DNA from: Desulfobacterales bacterium
GTDB taxonomy: Bacteria > Desulfobacterota > Desulfobacteria > Desulfobacterales > Desulfosalsimonadaceae
Assembly: GCA_007134875.1 (NCBI GenBank)
Contig: SLJY01000040.1
Coordinates: 1-64,000 of the forward strand
DNA: 64,000 nucleotides
Reading direction: 5' to 3'
In this document: piece by piece, positions 1 to 11,056 of the stretch
Position numbering within the stretch: the stretch's first letter is position 1
Layout of the letters: each line of letters begins with the position of its first letter
The notes under the pieces: generated by a model
Databases searched by the model: none
The model's input: the letters and a program-made list of their open reading frames with translations, nothing else
Told to the model about the DNA's origin: nothing
Program-made: the position numbers and the translations under genes

Positions 1-866
1 CCATCAGCCGTGATCAAAAGTTCTTTGGCAGTTGGGTATACGAGTTTTCCCATTTGCTGCCACCATTGCTTGATAGTGGATACCGCAAACTGGGCGGTGT
101 CGTGATCTGTACCAACACTAACCCAACCCTGATTATTGGCAAGATCATAAACACCATAAGGGATTCCCTTACCGAGGGCTAAACTCAAAAAATCATACGT
201 TTCAACCTCTTCCGGTTTTCCTTTGGGTTGATATTCACGGCCGGCATTTGTGAAACGGCCAATAAGCTCCTTTTTCTTTGTGTCAACTGATATTACTGGC
301 TGGTTGCGATGCTGGAAGTCTTTCACTTTCTCATTGATGAATTCAAATTGAGCATTCCGATCAGGATGGGATTTACCTTCCATCTTTTTCCGGGTTCCCT
401 GAAGGCTATAATTCATATCAGCCAGTAATTGTCCAACTTTAACATGACTGATATTGTGCCCCTTGCTTGTTAATTCTTTTGCTAATCTTCGAGTGCTTTT
501 ACATGTCCATCGCAGAGGTGAGGCAGGATCCCCCCTTGAGATTGGCTCAACCAAAGAATCAAGGAGCTCAAGCAAAATGATGTCAGTGTCGGCCAATGAT
601 TTCCTGCCACCACCTTTTTTTCTGACCCGCCGGGACTTGTCGGAACCATCAGATGTGATTCTTTCTGATCGAGCGTTAATTTCTCGAAGACCTGCCCTGA
701 TGGTGCTTTCAGCAATTCCGGTAGCTCTTGAAATCGCACGGACTCCACCATGGCCGATAATTCGAGCTTCTGTCGCAGCCCATACTCTTCGACTACGCTC
801 ATCTAATTCGGGCTCGATTATTTCATATTTTGCCCTTATTGCTTCCACTACATCGGAGGTAATCAT
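1..866 (-). mobile_element. ISAzo13-family transposase, N-terminal part (runs off left window edge)
   Basis: Reading the minus strand from ATG at 866..864 gives MITSDVVEAIRAKYEIIEPELDERSRRVWAATEARIIGHGGVRAISRATGIAESTIRAG...RGDPASPLRWTCKSTRRLAKEL...ending WWQQMGKLVYPTAKELLITADG at the edge. These are ISAzo13 transposase motifs. The frame is absent from the ORF track because it is open-ended. Confidence 0.88.
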
Positions 867-949
867 ACCCACAATGTATCAGGTCGTAAAAGTTATTGCA
901 AGTTAAAAACCGATGATTTGTTTATTTCCAAACCCTAAGAGGAGTTGTC

Positions 950-1996
950 ATGCCAGATCAGTGGATGATTTACGGCGCTACCGGCTATACCGGCGCGTTG
1001 ATTGCGCGGGAGGCCGTCCGGCAGGGGCTTAAGCCCGTGCTTGCGGGCCGCGGCGAGGCGGCTGCCGCCATTGCGGGTGAGCTGAACCTGGAGTCCAGAA
1101 TTTTTTCCTTGAAAGATGCCGATGCGGTGCGGAAGGGCCTGGAAGGCATGAGGCTTGTACTGCTTACGGCGGGGCCGTTTTCCGCAACCAGCGCTCCCGT
1201 GGTGCAGGCATGTCTCGATCAGGGCTGCCATTACCTGGATATCACGGGCGAGATCGACGTGTTCGAGGCCGTGCTCGCGCGTGATGCAGAGGCCCGGGAC
1301 CGGAACGTGGCCTTGTGTCCCGGGGTCGGTTTCGACGTGATTCCTACAGACTGCGTCGCCGCCGTGCTGGCAGACGCTCTTCCGGATGCCCATATGCTTC
1401 GCCTTGGATTTGAATCGCGCTCGGGCTTTAGCCCGGGGACGGCCAAAACGTCCGTGGAGGGTTTTGCAGGCGGCGGCAGGATCCGTCGCAACGGGCGTAT
1501 TCAGCGGGTGCCGCTGGGCTACAAGTTCGATCGGATCGATTTCGGCGCAGGCCCCCGGCTGGGCGTTACGATTCCCTGGGGGGATGTGTCTACAGCGTAT
1601 TATACCACAGGCATTCCCAATATCGAAACCTATATCCCGATCTCACCGAGAAACGCGCGGCGTATGATGGTGGCCAACTGGATACGACCGCTGGCGGCCC
1701 TTCGGCCGGTGCAGGCCCTGATGAAGAAACGTGCGGGAAAGGTCCGCGGCCCCGACGAAAACAAGCGCAGCCGCACCCCGGCATATGTCTGGGGGGATAT
1801 CCGCAACGGGAAAAAAGAGGTCCGGACCGCACGGGTGGTGACCGCCAACGGATACGATGTCACTATTCACGGCTCGCTATCCGTGGTGCGGCATTTGCTG
1901 GAAAACCATGCAGCAGGGGCGTTGACCCCCTCCCGGCTTATGGGTCCGGACTTTGTGAGCCGGCTGCCGGGGTGCGGCGAAATTGAAATCGAGTGA
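950..1996 (+). CDS. saccharopine dehydrogenase NADP-binding domain protein / trans-acting enoyl reductase family
   Basis: 348 aa ORF; N-terminal MIYGATGYTGALIAREAVRQGLKPVLAGR Rossmann motif; GAGGAG RBS upstream. Confidence 0.85.
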   Translation: MPDQWMIYGATGYTGALIAREAVRQGLKPVLAGRGEAAAAIAGELNLESRIFSLKDADAVRKGLEGMRLVLLTAGPFSATSAPVVQACLDQGCHYLDITGEIDVFEAVLARDAEARDRNVALCPGVGFDVIPTDCVAAVLADALPDAHMLRLGFESRSGFSPGTAKTSVEGFAGGGRIRRNGRIQRVPLGYKFDRIDFGAGPRLGVTIPWGDVSTAYYTTGIPNIETYIPISPRNARRMMVANWIRPLAALRPVQALMKKRAGKVRGPDENKRSRTPAYVWGDIRNGKKEVRTARVVTANGYDVTIHGSLSVVRHLLENHAAGALTPSRLMGPDFVSRLPGCGEIEIE

Positions 1997-2159
1997 TCGT
2001 GTTGTTTGCTGCCTTCCCCGTTCCCGGTCCATTGCCCGCCATTGATTGTCGCACCGTCCCGGCTTGTCCGGATATCGTTTCCGACCAGGCGGGTGAGAGA
2101 AGTGCCTTTAGCCGCAAGCCTGTTTATGCTATACCACAATACAAAAATGGAGGCGGTAT

Positions 2160-4139
2160 ATGGCATTGATCGGTATGCGGGGCGTGTGCTGGGGATTCGG
2201 CGGCACGCCCCTGCTGGAAGATATTGACCTGCATATTGAAAAGGGCGAGCGCGTGGGCCTTCTGGGACGAAACGGCCTGGGAAAATCGACCGTGCTGCGC
2301 CTGCTGTCCGGCGAGATGACGCCGGATGCCGGGGAGGTGTGGGTGCAGCCCAATACCACGGTGGCCGCCCTGGAACAGGAAGTCCCCCGATATCAGCGCG
2401 GGAAGGTGTTTGACGTGGTAGCCAGCGGACTCGGCCCGGTGGGTCGGGATATCGCCCGCTACCGGGTGCTTACCGAAAAACCGCATGGCGAAGAAACCCC
2501 TGGCGGATCAATGGAGGCTACGGAAGAAGAAATCCGCAGCCTGCAGCAGAAGCTCGATGCCCAAAATGGCTGGGGGCTTCAAAATCAGGTCGAGACGATC
2601 GTTTCGCTTGCGGGGCTGCCGGCGGATGAGGATTTTTCCGTGCTCTCGGCGGGAATGAAACGGCGCGTGCTTTTTGCAATGGCAGCTGTCTCCGGCCCGA
2701 ATGTACTGCTGCTTGATGAGCCTACCAATCACCTGGATGTCGAAGCCATCACCTGGATGGAAGACTATGTCCTGCAAAACATCAGGACGCTTGTTTTCGT
2801 TACCCACGACCGTGCTTTCCTGCGGCGGGTCGCCACCCGGATCGTGGAGTTGGAAAGGGGCCGCGCCGTATCCTGGTCCTGCGACTATAACACCTACCTC
2901 ACCCGCCGGGAGGCCGCCGAAGAAGCCCGCGAAAAACAGGAGGCGCAATTCGATAAAAAACTTTCCGGGGAAGAAGCATGGCTCCGCCAGGGTATCAAGG
3001 CCCGTCGCAAAAGGAATCAGGGCAGGGTCCGGGCGCTTCTTTCAATGCGCAGGGAGCGGGAGAACCGCCGCAAATCTCAGGGTTCCGTGAATTTCCAGGT
3101 GGATGACTCCGCCCGGACCGGAAAGATGGTGATCGAAGCCAAAAAGATCTGCCTTTCATTTGGCGGTCAGCCGGTCATCGACAATTTTTCGACCCGCATC
3201 CTCCGGGGAGACCGGATCGGTATCATCGGCCCGAATGGTATTGGCAAATCCACGCTTCTCGATGTCATGCTGGGAAACACTGTTCCGGATTCCGGAGCCG
3301 TGCGGCACGGAACCGGGCTTCAGGTGGCGTCCTTCGATCAATTGCGCAGGAACCTGGAAGAGGACAAGACCGTTGCAGACAACATCGGCGAGGGCAACGC
3401 CTTTATCATGATCGGCGACCGGAAAAAACACGTGATCAGCCATCTCAAGGACTTTCTTTTTACGCCGGAGCGGTGCCGCACGCCCGTGAATATCCTGTCC
3501 GGCGGTGAAAAGAACCGGCTGCTGCTGGCCCGGCTCTTTGCGCGACCCGCCAACGTGCTCGTGCTGGATGAGCCCACCAACGACCTGGATATCGAAACAC
3601 TGGAGCTGCTCGAGGAAATGCTGTTCCAGTTTGCGGGCACGGTACTGCTCGTGAGCCACGACCGGGAGTTCGTCAACAACGTGGTCACTTCCACCATTGT
3701 ATTCGAGGCGCCGGGCCGCCTGGTGGAATATGCGGGCGGATACGACGACTGGATGGTCCAGCGCCGGGTGGGCCAGGAACAGCGTGCGAAACAGCCGGAA
3801 GGGCAGGGACGAAAGGAGCGGAAGCCGGAAAAGGAGCCCTCCGGAGACCGCCGAAAATCCAGGAGCCGTACCGGCCTGAGCTTCGCGGAAAAGCGTGAAC
3901 TGGAATCCCTTTACGAGAAGATTCCGGATCTTGAATCCGAACACGAGGATCTCTGCACCCGTCTGTCTGATCCGGAACTTTACAGGCAAACCGGAAAAGA
4001 GGATATCGCGGTCATAAAAAACCGGCTGCAGGCGATTGAAAAGGAAATCGGGCAGGCCTGGGAGCGCTGGGAGGTCCTGGAGGCGATCGCCAACCCGGAG
4101 CACAACCGGCAAAACCAGGATCAGGAGCAGGGGCGGTAG
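2160..4139 (+). CDS. ABC-F family ATP-binding protein (Uup/EttA-like)
   Basis: 659 aa; two Walker A motifs (GRNGLGKST, GPNGIGKST), two LLLDEPTNHLD/LVLDEPTNDLD motifs, C-terminal coiled coil. Confidence 0.93.
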   Translation: MALIGMRGVCWGFGGTPLLEDIDLHIEKGERVGLLGRNGLGKSTVLRLLSGEMTPDAGEVWVQPNTTVAALEQEVPRYQRGKVFDVVASGLGPVGRDIARYRVLTEKPHGEETPGGSMEATEEEIRSLQQKLDAQNGWGLQNQVETIVSLAGLPADEDFSVLSAGMKRRVLFAMAAVSGPNVLLLDEPTNHLDVEAITWMEDYVLQNIRTLVFVTHDRAFLRRVATRIVELERGRAVSWSCDYNTYLTRREAAEEAREKQEAQFDKKLSGEEAWLRQGIKARRKRNQGRVRALLSMRRERENRRKSQGSVNFQVDDSARTGKMVIEAKKICLSFGGQPVIDNFSTRILRGDRIGIIGPNGIGKSTLLDVMLGNTVPDSGAVRHGTGLQVASFDQLRRNLEEDKTVADNIGEGNAFIMIGDRKKHVISHLKDFLFTPERCRTPVNILSGGEKNRLLLARLFARPANVLVLDEPTNDLDIETLELLEEMLFQFAGTVLLVSHDREFVNNVVTSTIVFEAPGRLVEYAGGYDDWMVQRRVGQEQRAKQPEGQGRKERKPEKEPSGDRRKSRSRTGLSFAEKRELESLYEKIPDLESEHEDLCTRLSDPELYRQTGKEDIAVIKNRLQAIEKEIGQAWERWEVLEAIANPEHNRQNQDQEQGR

Positions 4140-4201
4140 TTAAGGAATGTAAAAGGGTGGCGGAAGGGGAGGATTCCCTGAACCGCTTATGAAGGAGGCA
4201 T

Positions 4202-4690
4202 ATGGAATCAGGCGTCGTCCTGCTCTGGCTGCTGGCCGTTCTTCTTACGGCCGCCGGCCTGGCCGGCCTTATTCTGCCGGTGCTTCCCGGGCCGCCGATG
4301 ATATTTGCCGGACTGGTCCTGGCAGCGTGGGCGGAAGGCTTTGTCCACGTTGGATATGCCGCCATTGCGATCATGGCGGTGCTGGCTGCTGCGGCCTCCC
4401 TGGTCGATTTTCTGGCAGGGGTGCTTGGCGCAAGGCATTTCGGTGCAAGCAGAAAAGCCATGGCAGGGGCCCTGGCCGGGGTGGTGGTCGGGCTTTTTTT
4501 CGGTATTCCCGGTATTGTTGCCGGCCCTTTTATCGGCGCGGTTATCGGCGAGCTTGCCGCTCGCAAGCCCTTCCGGGCCGCCGGTTTGGCGGGCGTCGGA
4601 ACGTGGCTGGGCATGGTGATCGGCGCCGCTGCAAAGGTTGCCTTAGGGGCGCTCATGATCGGCGTGTTTCTGGTTACCCGGTTCCTGTGA
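4202..4690 (+). CDS. DUF456-family membrane protein
   Basis: 162 aa, Gly/Ala-rich TM segments typical of DUF456 (AGLAGLILPVLPGPPMIFAGLVLAAWAEGF); AAGGAGG RBS. Confidence 0.8.
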   Translation: MESGVVLLWLLAVLLTAAGLAGLILPVLPGPPMIFAGLVLAAWAEGFVHVGYAAIAIMAVLAAAASLVDFLAGVLGARHFGASRKAMAGALAGVVVGLFFGIPGIVAGPFIGAVIGELAARKPFRAAGLAGVGTWLGMVIGAAAKVALGALMIGVFLVTRFL

Positions 4691-4718
4691 CGGTTTGTCG
4701 CCCACTATTGGGGTTTGA

Positions 4719-6011
4719 TTAGGGCATTAGCCTCGATTTGACAAAAGCCGTCATGTTTTTGATTTCCTCGTCCGATGCCGTTCCGAAATCAAGCCGTTTG
4801 TCCCGGAGAACCGGGGAAATTGCATTCAGGACCTCCGCCGAAAGCGCACCATACTGCCCGGCAAAGGCGGAAATTCTTGCATGTAGAGAGTATTCAAGGC
4901 GCTCTCGCGGCGGCTTCGCCAAATATTCATCAATTGTCGCAAGCATTTTGCCCCGGTCCTTGGGAAGGCTTCCGAATACCGGCAGCAGGTTGGTGGCCGA
5001 ATCGCTTAAAATTTCAACCGGCACGCGGATTTCTTCGATCATTTTCCGGATTTCCCGTGCCGCCGTGTCATCGTCCGCCTCTGTGAACTCGCCTTTTCTG
5101 CGCATATCGTCCAGCGGCATTCCCTCGAAGATTTCCAGCGTCCGGATCCGCACGTAGTCCGGGGCCGCCTCGTTGATGACGCGGGCGGTTTGGACGGCAT
5201 GGGATTCGGACAGCTCCATGCCGCCCAAACCCGGCATCACGTAAAACGAACAGGAAAGGCCCGCCCGGGCGGTTTTCAGAGACCCTTCCACGTGATCCTC
5301 CGGCGTTTCGCCCTTTTTGATTTTCTTTAAAACATCCGCGCTGCCGCTTTCGATGCCGAAATGCACCCGGTCGAGACCGGCCTCTTTAAAAGCGGCCAGT
5401 TCGCCCTCGGAGCGAATCCTTGCCGCTGTGCGCGTCCGGCCGTATACCGTGAAGCGCTCGATTCCCATAAAATGCTTCCGTATGTGGCTTGTGCCCAGGC
5501 CCATAAATTCCGGCTTAAGGATCAATGAATCCGCATCACCAAGGAAGCAGGTGCTGCCCCCGGCTATTCGCCAGGACATGAGGTGTTCCACGCAGTCCGT
5601 AATATCCGGGTATTCAACGAACCAGGAGGAAAACCATCGCATCCTGGGATCCGGCGAATTTTCCAGCGGAAGACAGCGGTGCCGGTCCGTGACCCCGGCT
5701 TCCTCCCGGGCCTTCCGGATCCGCTGGACCAGCGACAGGGCCCGCTCCTGGATGACCTTGGAATACATCGATCCCCCGATGCCGTTTTCTACCATCAACT
5801 CATTTAACAGACCGGCGCTTTCAATATCGGCTATCACCTCGCTTACCGGCCGTTTGGCGAATTTTGCGCCGGTTTTGTAGATGGGGCAGAACCCGCACTT
5901 GTTCCAGTAGCAGTTGCGGGACAGGCGAAATGTCAGGGAATTGTTTTCAGTGGGCGGCCGGATGGAACAGATCTCAAACGGCCGTACACGTGCCAGTCGT
6001 TCGTTTTCCAT
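4719..6011 (-). CDS. radical SAM protein
   Basis: 430 aa; CYWNKCGFCPIYKTG cluster motif, VHFGIESGSADVLKKIKKG, FYVMPGLGG. Confidence 0.85.
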   Translation of the reverse strand: MENERLARVRPFEICSIRPPTENNSLTFRLSRNCYWNKCGFCPIYKTGAKFAKRPVSEVIADIESAGLLNELMVENGIGGSMYSKVIQERALSLVQRIRKAREEAGVTDRHRCLPLENSPDPRMRWFSSWFVEYPDITDCVEHLMSWRIAGGSTCFLGDADSLILKPEFMGLGTSHIRKHFMGIERFTVYGRTRTAARIRSEGELAAFKEAGLDRVHFGIESGSADVLKKIKKGETPEDHVEGSLKTARAGLSCSFYVMPGLGGMELSESHAVQTARVINEAAPDYVRIRTLEIFEGMPLDDMRRKGEFTEADDDTAAREIRKMIEEIRVPVEILSDSATNLLPVFGSLPKDRGKMLATIDEYLAKPPRERLEYSLHARISAFAGQYGALSAEVLNAISPVLRDKRLDFGTASDEEIKNMTAFVKSRLMP

Positions 6012-6078
6012 CGGATTTTCTCCTTTTAAAAAGGGGACTTCCTTATCTTATTTGATCCTGAACTGAGCGATTTTCGAA

Positions 6079-6119
6079 TTAGTGGCCGAACGAAAACCAG
6101 CGTTTTTCTTTCAGCCACG
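6079..6119. repeat. dispersed intergenic inverted repeat, family A (short copy)
   Basis: TTAGTGGCCGAACGAAAACC ... TTTTTCTTTCAGCCAC. Confidence 0.65.
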
Positions 6120-6340
6120 GATTTGCCGCAGCGACAAGGCAATTGCATGTACCTGCCTTTATTGTTATACAAATCAGACGGCTTTGTAAATGCTCATTCG
6201 CTATGCAACTTCCTGCATTGATGCGGTTAGAATCGTTTGTGAAATGAGATAGTTTGTATTATAGTTTTTTGTAATCCCGACTTCTGCTGTGATCCATACA
6301 GCATCAGCAATACCAAACCAAAAAGTACAAGGAGGAAGCA

Positions 6341-6679
6341 TTGTTCATCATCAATAGGGACGCCGTGATTCTCAAGGGCAAAAAGCCGCTTGCGGACTGG
6401 ATCAACAGCATTGATCCTGAAAACCCCGTATCGGTTGACGACGTGCGGGAGGACAGCACCGTCATCCTTCTGCCGCCGTGCAATGGCAAAGAAGAAGCAC
6501 TTTTCATTATTGAAAGCAATTATGAAGCGCTTTTCTTCGGGGAAATCGAGGGATGGATTGCCGATGATTCCATGTGGCCCGAGAGCGTCACCCTCGAAAC
6601 CTTCCACGAATGGTTCGATGTGGAGTACCACTCCATGATCTTTGACGCTGTGGAAGAGGATATCGAAAAAGAAGAGTGA
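6341..6679 (+). CDS. hypothetical small acidic protein (TTG start)
   Basis: 112 aa ORF preceded by GGAGGAA RBS with TTG start at 6341; no family recognised. Confidence 0.6.
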   Translation: MFIINRDAVILKGKKPLADWINSIDPENPVSVDDVREDSTVILLPPCNGKEEALFIIESNYEALFFGEIEGWIADDSMWPESVTLETFHEWFDVEYHSMIFDAVEEDIEKEE

Positions 6680-6693
6680 ATATTGAAACACGG

Positions 6694-6868
6694 TAGGGGG
6701 ACGTCCTTAACTTATTAACTTTTCGACCCCCCGGGTAATGGATTGCCTTGATCCAATCCATTGCGAAGTTGCTTCATTTTTGTCATACGGCATTGATTGC
6801 CGGGGTGCTTGATGGGCAAGCCACGGATTTGTTGCTGCAATAAGTTAATAAGTTAAGGACGTCCCCTA
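6694..6868. repeat. 175 bp element bounded by a 27/28 bp inverted repeat
   Basis: TAGGGGGACGTCCTTAACTTATTAACTT (6694-6721) vs AAGTTAATAAGTTAAGGACGTCCCCTA (6842-6868), one-base indel. Confidence 0.9.
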
Positions 6869-8031
6869 TTTTCGGTGAGCCATTGAAGGTGGCCGCGTTT
6901 TTTGATGATTGCGGCCTCGGGGCATATTTCAAGGCAGCAGTAGCAGCGAATGCAGATGTTGTAGTCGTAGCACGGGGTTTTGCCGCCGTTCTCCGGTTTG
7001 CTGATGGCTCCGGCGGCGCAGATGGTTTTGCACTGAAGGCAAAGCGTGCAGCGATCCGCGAGAGGCACGGGGCGATCAAGCAGCATGTTCCGGAAAGCCG
7101 GAGTGTTGAAGGGCCATCGAAACACACGGGAAAATCCCTGGGAGCCGGTGGCCGGCCGGAAGTCATCCATGCGAAGATCTTCGATGGATGCCCCGGCAAT
7201 CCGTATATCCTCGGGGGAGGATACGCCGTAATTCCGCCTGAATCCCTCCGTCAGGGTCGCTACCTTCTCGATATCGATTCCTGCAATCTGTGCAGCCACG
7301 AAGTCCACGGCAATACCGTTTTCACCGGCCAGTACCGCATGCAGCCACCGCGGCGTTCCGGATGTGCCGGGGCCCTCCCCCTCCATTGCGCAGACCGCGT
7401 CCATAAGGTGCAAAATCGGCTTCGAAGGGGCGAAGGCGTAGTGCATGGCGCCGTAGAGATCCAGGAGAAAACCGGCCAAAGATACGGGCGTGGGGGCCCG
7501 GAGGTGCATTTTCGATTTTTCGAGGCCGTGGATGGCGCCGAACAGAACTTTTACCGCGCCGGTGATATGCGTGATACCGTGGGTTTTGAACTTGGGCAGG
7601 CTCACGATGACATCCGCGTCGGAATACTCCTCCGAGATATCGATGTGCCTGAATATTTCGGCGTGTGCATAGTGAAGACTCCGGGTGCGTGAAGGATCAC
7701 CGATAGCAACACCTTCGCTTTCCACAACCCGGGCGTAGCTTGTTTTCTTGACGGTGCGGGCAAGCGAGTGGATGGCCGGCGATTCCAGAAGCACGGGCGT
7801 GCCGCCGTTTTCCCGGACAACCTGAACCGCCGCCCGGAAAAATTCACTGTGGGTGACAATCGCCTTTTCGTCCCTGGACGGCACCAGCAGGTTGGGCTTG
7901 ACCACTACCCGGGCATTGTGGAAAACGCGCGGGTCGAATCCGATATTACCGATGCTTTGCCGAATCGTGTTCTTCAAGCGGCGGTTGTCGTAATCCGGGC
8001 ATCGCAGGAGTGAAACAAGGGGCATCGTCAA
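6853..8031 (-). CDS. DUF362 domain-containing 4Fe-4S protein
   Basis: 392 aa; VVVKPNLLVPS, VSLPKFKTHGITHITGAVKVLFG, C-terminal CTLCLQCKTIC and CIRCYCCLEICPE ferredoxin motifs. Confidence 0.88.
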   Translation of the reverse strand: MTMPLVSLLRCPDYDNRRLKNTIRQSIGNIGFDPRVFHNARVVVKPNLLVPSRDEKAIVTHSEFFRAAVQVVRENGGTPVLLESPAIHSLARTVKKTSYARVVESEGVAIGDPSRTRSLHYAHAEIFRHIDISEEYSDADVIVSLPKFKTHGITHITGAVKVLFGAIHGLEKSKMHLRAPTPVSLAGFLLDLYGAMHYAFAPSKPILHLMDAVCAMEGEGPGTSGTPRWLHAVLAGENGIAVDFVAAQIAGIDIEKVATLTEGFRRNYGVSSPEDIRIAGASIEDLRMDDFRPATGSQGFSRVFRWPFNTPAFRNMLLDRPVPLADRCTLCLQCKTICAAGAISKPENGGKTPCYDYNICIRCYCCLEICPEAAIIKKRGHLQWLTENRGRP

Positions 8032-8120
8032 TGTCTTTTCCGGTTAGACCGGCGGTTCGTGAGTTGGAAGACTTCGTTTTCAGTGGCGTCAGATCACGCC
8101 TTGTATGATTGTATCCCATT

Positions 8121-8700
8121 TTAACACAGAAAAGCCGCCGGTGAAAACGATTGTCCGTATTGCCACACTTGTTTGAACAATTCCGCCACCTCGTTGGGGT
8201 CGGATACGGGTCGGGCATTGAACAGGGCGGGGGCGTCCGCAAGCGCATGAAACGGCGCCGTGGCCAGGGATTCTCCGGTTACGCCCACTTCGCTCAGGCG
8301 CTTGGGATGACCTGCGCTCTCCATGAGACTTTCAAGGGTTATAGCGCCGGACAGGTCGGAAACGCGAGGATCCATGTTCGCGATGCTCACGCCCAGGGCC
8401 AGCTTATCCGTTGCAAAATCGACATTGAAATGCATAACCGCCGGCACTGCGATGCCGCACGCAGCGCCGTGCGGCACGTTGTTCAGCATGCCCACCGCGT
8501 AAGCCATGGAGCGGGCCAGCCCCGCCTGGGCAATGGCAACTGCCCATCCCCCCGCCCCCGCTGACGATGATATCCACACCCCGCTCCCGGGCCATGTCCG
8601 CAACCTTGTCCACGGTTTTCAGGTCCGTATCCTGCTTGATTTCGATAAGCATGCCGATGCAGAAATCGCCCAGGGCTTCTTCGACGCGCGCAGCCAGGCT
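8121..8700 (-). pseudogene. iron-containing alcohol dehydrogenase remnant (5' truncated, internally deleted, frameshifted)
   Basis: Minus-strand frame 1 reads ARVEEALGDFCIGMLIEIKQDTDLKTVDKVADMARERGVDIIVSGGGG (Fe-ADH N-domain). It jumps to another frame reading AIAQAGLARSMAYAVGMLNNVPHGAACGIAVPAVMHFN (Fe-ADH C-domain). The central core is missing. Confidence 0.8.
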
Positions 8701-8701
8701 A

Positions 8702-11056
8702 TCACTCCGGGTCCAGGACTTCCCGTATCTTGGCGGAAAGCGTTTTCAGGGAGAACGGCTTTTCGATGAAGTGAACGCCTTTTTTAAGGATATTGTGACG
8801 CGCGATCACGTCGGCCGTGTAACCGGACATAAAAAGCACCCGGATGTGGGGGTGGACAGTGCTGAGCCGGCTTGCGAGTTCGAATCCGTTCATATCAGGC
8901 ATGATGACATCGCTCAGAAGCAGGTCGATACGTCCCTCCCGCTCTTTCACCGCCGCCATGGCCTGGTCTGCCGATCCGGCCGCCACGGCCGTGTAGTTCA
9001 GTTTTTCGAGCATGATCCTGGTGATATTGAGCACTACTTCATCGTCTTCCAGAATCAGGATGGTCTCTCCATCGCCGGACCGCGAATGATCTTGTTTGGC
9101 TGATTTTTCGATCGGACGGCCGGCCTCATCAACGTGTCGGGGAAGGTATATCTTCATTGTGGTTCCGACGTTTGGTTCACTGTAGACATTGATGAATCCG
9201 CTGTTCTGCTTGACAATACCATAGATCGTGGCAAGGCCTAAGCCGGTTCCCATCCCTTTTTCCTTGGTCGTAAAGAACGGCTCGAACAGGTTTTTCTGGA
9301 TTTCCGGGGCCATGCCGCAACCGTTATCGCTAACCGCCAGCATTACGTACTGTCCGGGGAGAAACCCCCTTCGCAGAGAGCAGTAGTCCTCATCCAACTC
9401 GATATTCCCGGTTTCCATGATAATCCGCCCTTTGTCGGAAATGGAGTCCCGGGCATTGGCCACAAGGTTTAACAGGACCTGGTCGATCTGGGAGACATCC
9501 ATTTTCACGGTCCAGATTTCGTCAGCCGGACGCCAGAGCATCTCGATATTTTCACCGATCAGCCGCCGGAGCATGGAAAGCATGTTGGATATGCTGTCGT
9601 TCAGGTCCATCGGCTCGGGCGAGATGGTCTGTTTGCGTGCGAAAGCCAGCAGTTTTCGCACGATGATCGTGGAGCGCCTGCCGGCGTCGTGGATTTTGTA
9701 GGCTTTGTCATACATGGGGTCGGCGGGGGAGAGGACATCGATCATCATTTCGGCATAGCCGTTGATGATGGTGAGCATGTTGTTGAAATCATGGGCGATA
9801 CCGCCGGCAAGCCGGCCGATGGATTCCATTTTCCGGGACTGGTGGAGCTGTTCGCTGAGCCGGTTTTGCTTCTCCTCGGCGCGTTTCTGTTCAGAAATAT
9901 CCGTAACGAATCCTTCAAGGGCGGTAAGCTCCCCGTTGGTATCCGGTACGCCCCGGCCCTTTTCCCATACCCACTTCTCCCGTCCATCGGCCGCAATGAT
10001 CCGGTACTCCATTTGAAAAGAGCGATTTTGGTCAAGGGCGGCCTGGATGGTGTCCTGAACCCGGGCACGGTCTTCGGGATGGATCATGAACCCATAGGCG
10101 CTTCTGGCATTGCCGGCCAGCTCCTGCGCTTCAACGCCAAGCAGCGTCCGGGATCCGTTGCTGATGAATTCCATTGTCCAGTCGGGGTCGTTTTTGCACC
10201 GGTAGACCATCCCGGGAAGGTTTGTGATGAGGGTAAACAACTGGCGTCTGCTTTCCTTCAGTGCATCCTCGGCGCTTTTCAGGTCAGTGATATCAGTCAG
10301 CACGCCTTGGAGGCCGGTTACTTTGCCATCCTCGATGATCCGCCTGGCGCTCGTCCGGACCCAGATGCTCCTGCCTTCCTTGTCGATGAAACGGTATTCC
10401 GAAGGTTCCACGATCCCGGACATGACCTTTTGGTACTGCGCTATCCTTCCGTTAATGTCTTCCGGGTGGACAAATTCGGTGAAATTCCGGCCAATGACCT
10501 CATCGGTCCGGTAACCTCCAAGGAATTCGATATTGGGAGATATATAGGTTATTGTTGCCTTGTCATCGATGCGGTAGATGATATCGTTGAGGTTTTCAAC
10601 AAGCATCTGATATTTTTGTTCCGTTTGCTTCCGGGCGTCTATGTCGGTTGTAAATCCATGGTAGTGGGTGATATTGCCATCACAATCCCGAACGACCCGG
10701 GCGTTGATAGAAACCCAGAAGGCCGATCCATCCCGGCGGCGCAGGCGGTATTCGTAGTTGGTTACCTCTCCCCGGGATTCCAGGATTTTCCGGAATTCCT
10801 CCCTGTCCGCGGGGTTGAAGAAGAGCTGTCTGCCGATATCGGTTATGGTCCCGAGCACCTCTTCCGGGGATTCATAGCCGTACATTCTGGCCAGTGCGGG
10901 GTTCAGGGCAAGGAAACGGCCTTCGGGCGTTGACATGAAGATGCCGATGGGCGCGTTCAGGATCATCTCCTGGTTGTTCCAGAAATGCTCCCGCTGATTC
11001 GATTGGTTCTGCATGTTTTTCGGGGGAGTGTCATCAGGCATTAATATCTCCGACAT
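8702..11056 (-). CDS. multi-PAS hybrid histidine kinase with C-terminal receiver
   Basis: 784 aa; PAS/PAC repeats, [22 protein letters not shown]-box, ATPase domain, receiver [13 protein letters not shown]. Confidence 0.92.
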   Translation of the reverse strand: MSEILMPDDTPPKNMQNQSNQREHFWNNQEMILNAPIGIFMSTPEGRFLALNPALARMYGYESPEEVLGTITDIGRQLFFNPADREEFRKILESRGEVTNYEYRLRRRDGSAFWVSINARVVRDCDGNITHYHGFTTDIDARKQTEQKYQMLVENLNDIIYRIDDKATITYISPNIEFLGGYRTDEVIGRNFTEFVHPEDINGRIAQYQKVMSGIVEPSEYRFIDKEGRSIWVRTSARRIIEDGKVTGLQGVLTDITDLKSAEDALKESRRQLFTLITNLPGMVYRCKNDPDWTMEFISNGSRTLLGVEAQELAGNARSAYGFMIHPEDRARVQDTIQAALDQNRSFQMEYRIIAADGREKWVWEKGRGVPDTNGELTALEGFVTDISEQKRAEEKQNRLSEQLHQSRKMESIGRLAGGIAHDFNNMLTIINGYAEMMIDVLSPADPMYDKAYKIHDAGRRSTIIVRKLLAFARKQTISPEPMDLNDSISNMLSMLRRLIGENIEMLWRPADEIWTVKMDVSQIDQVLLNLVANARDSISDKGRIIMETGNIELDEDYCSLRRGFLPGQYVMLAVSDNGCGMAPEIQKNLFEPFFTTKEKGMGTGLGLATIYGIVKQNSGFINVYSEPNVGTTMKIYLPRHVDEAGRPIEKSAKQDHSRSGDGETILILEDDEVVLNITRIMLEKLNYTAVAAGSADQAMAAVKEREGRIDLLLSDVIMPDMNGFELASRLSTVHPHIRVLFMSGYTADVIARHNILKKGVHFIEKPFSLKTLSAKIREVLDPE

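Noticed and set aside
454-906. 150 aa plus-strand ORF and the 482..802 minus 106 aa ORF
   Set aside because: Both are off-frame shadows of the ISAzo13 transposase, whose true frame is open-ended at the window edge.
9689-10933. 414 aa plus-strand ORF
   Set aside because: Antisense shadow of the multi-PAS hybrid kinase.
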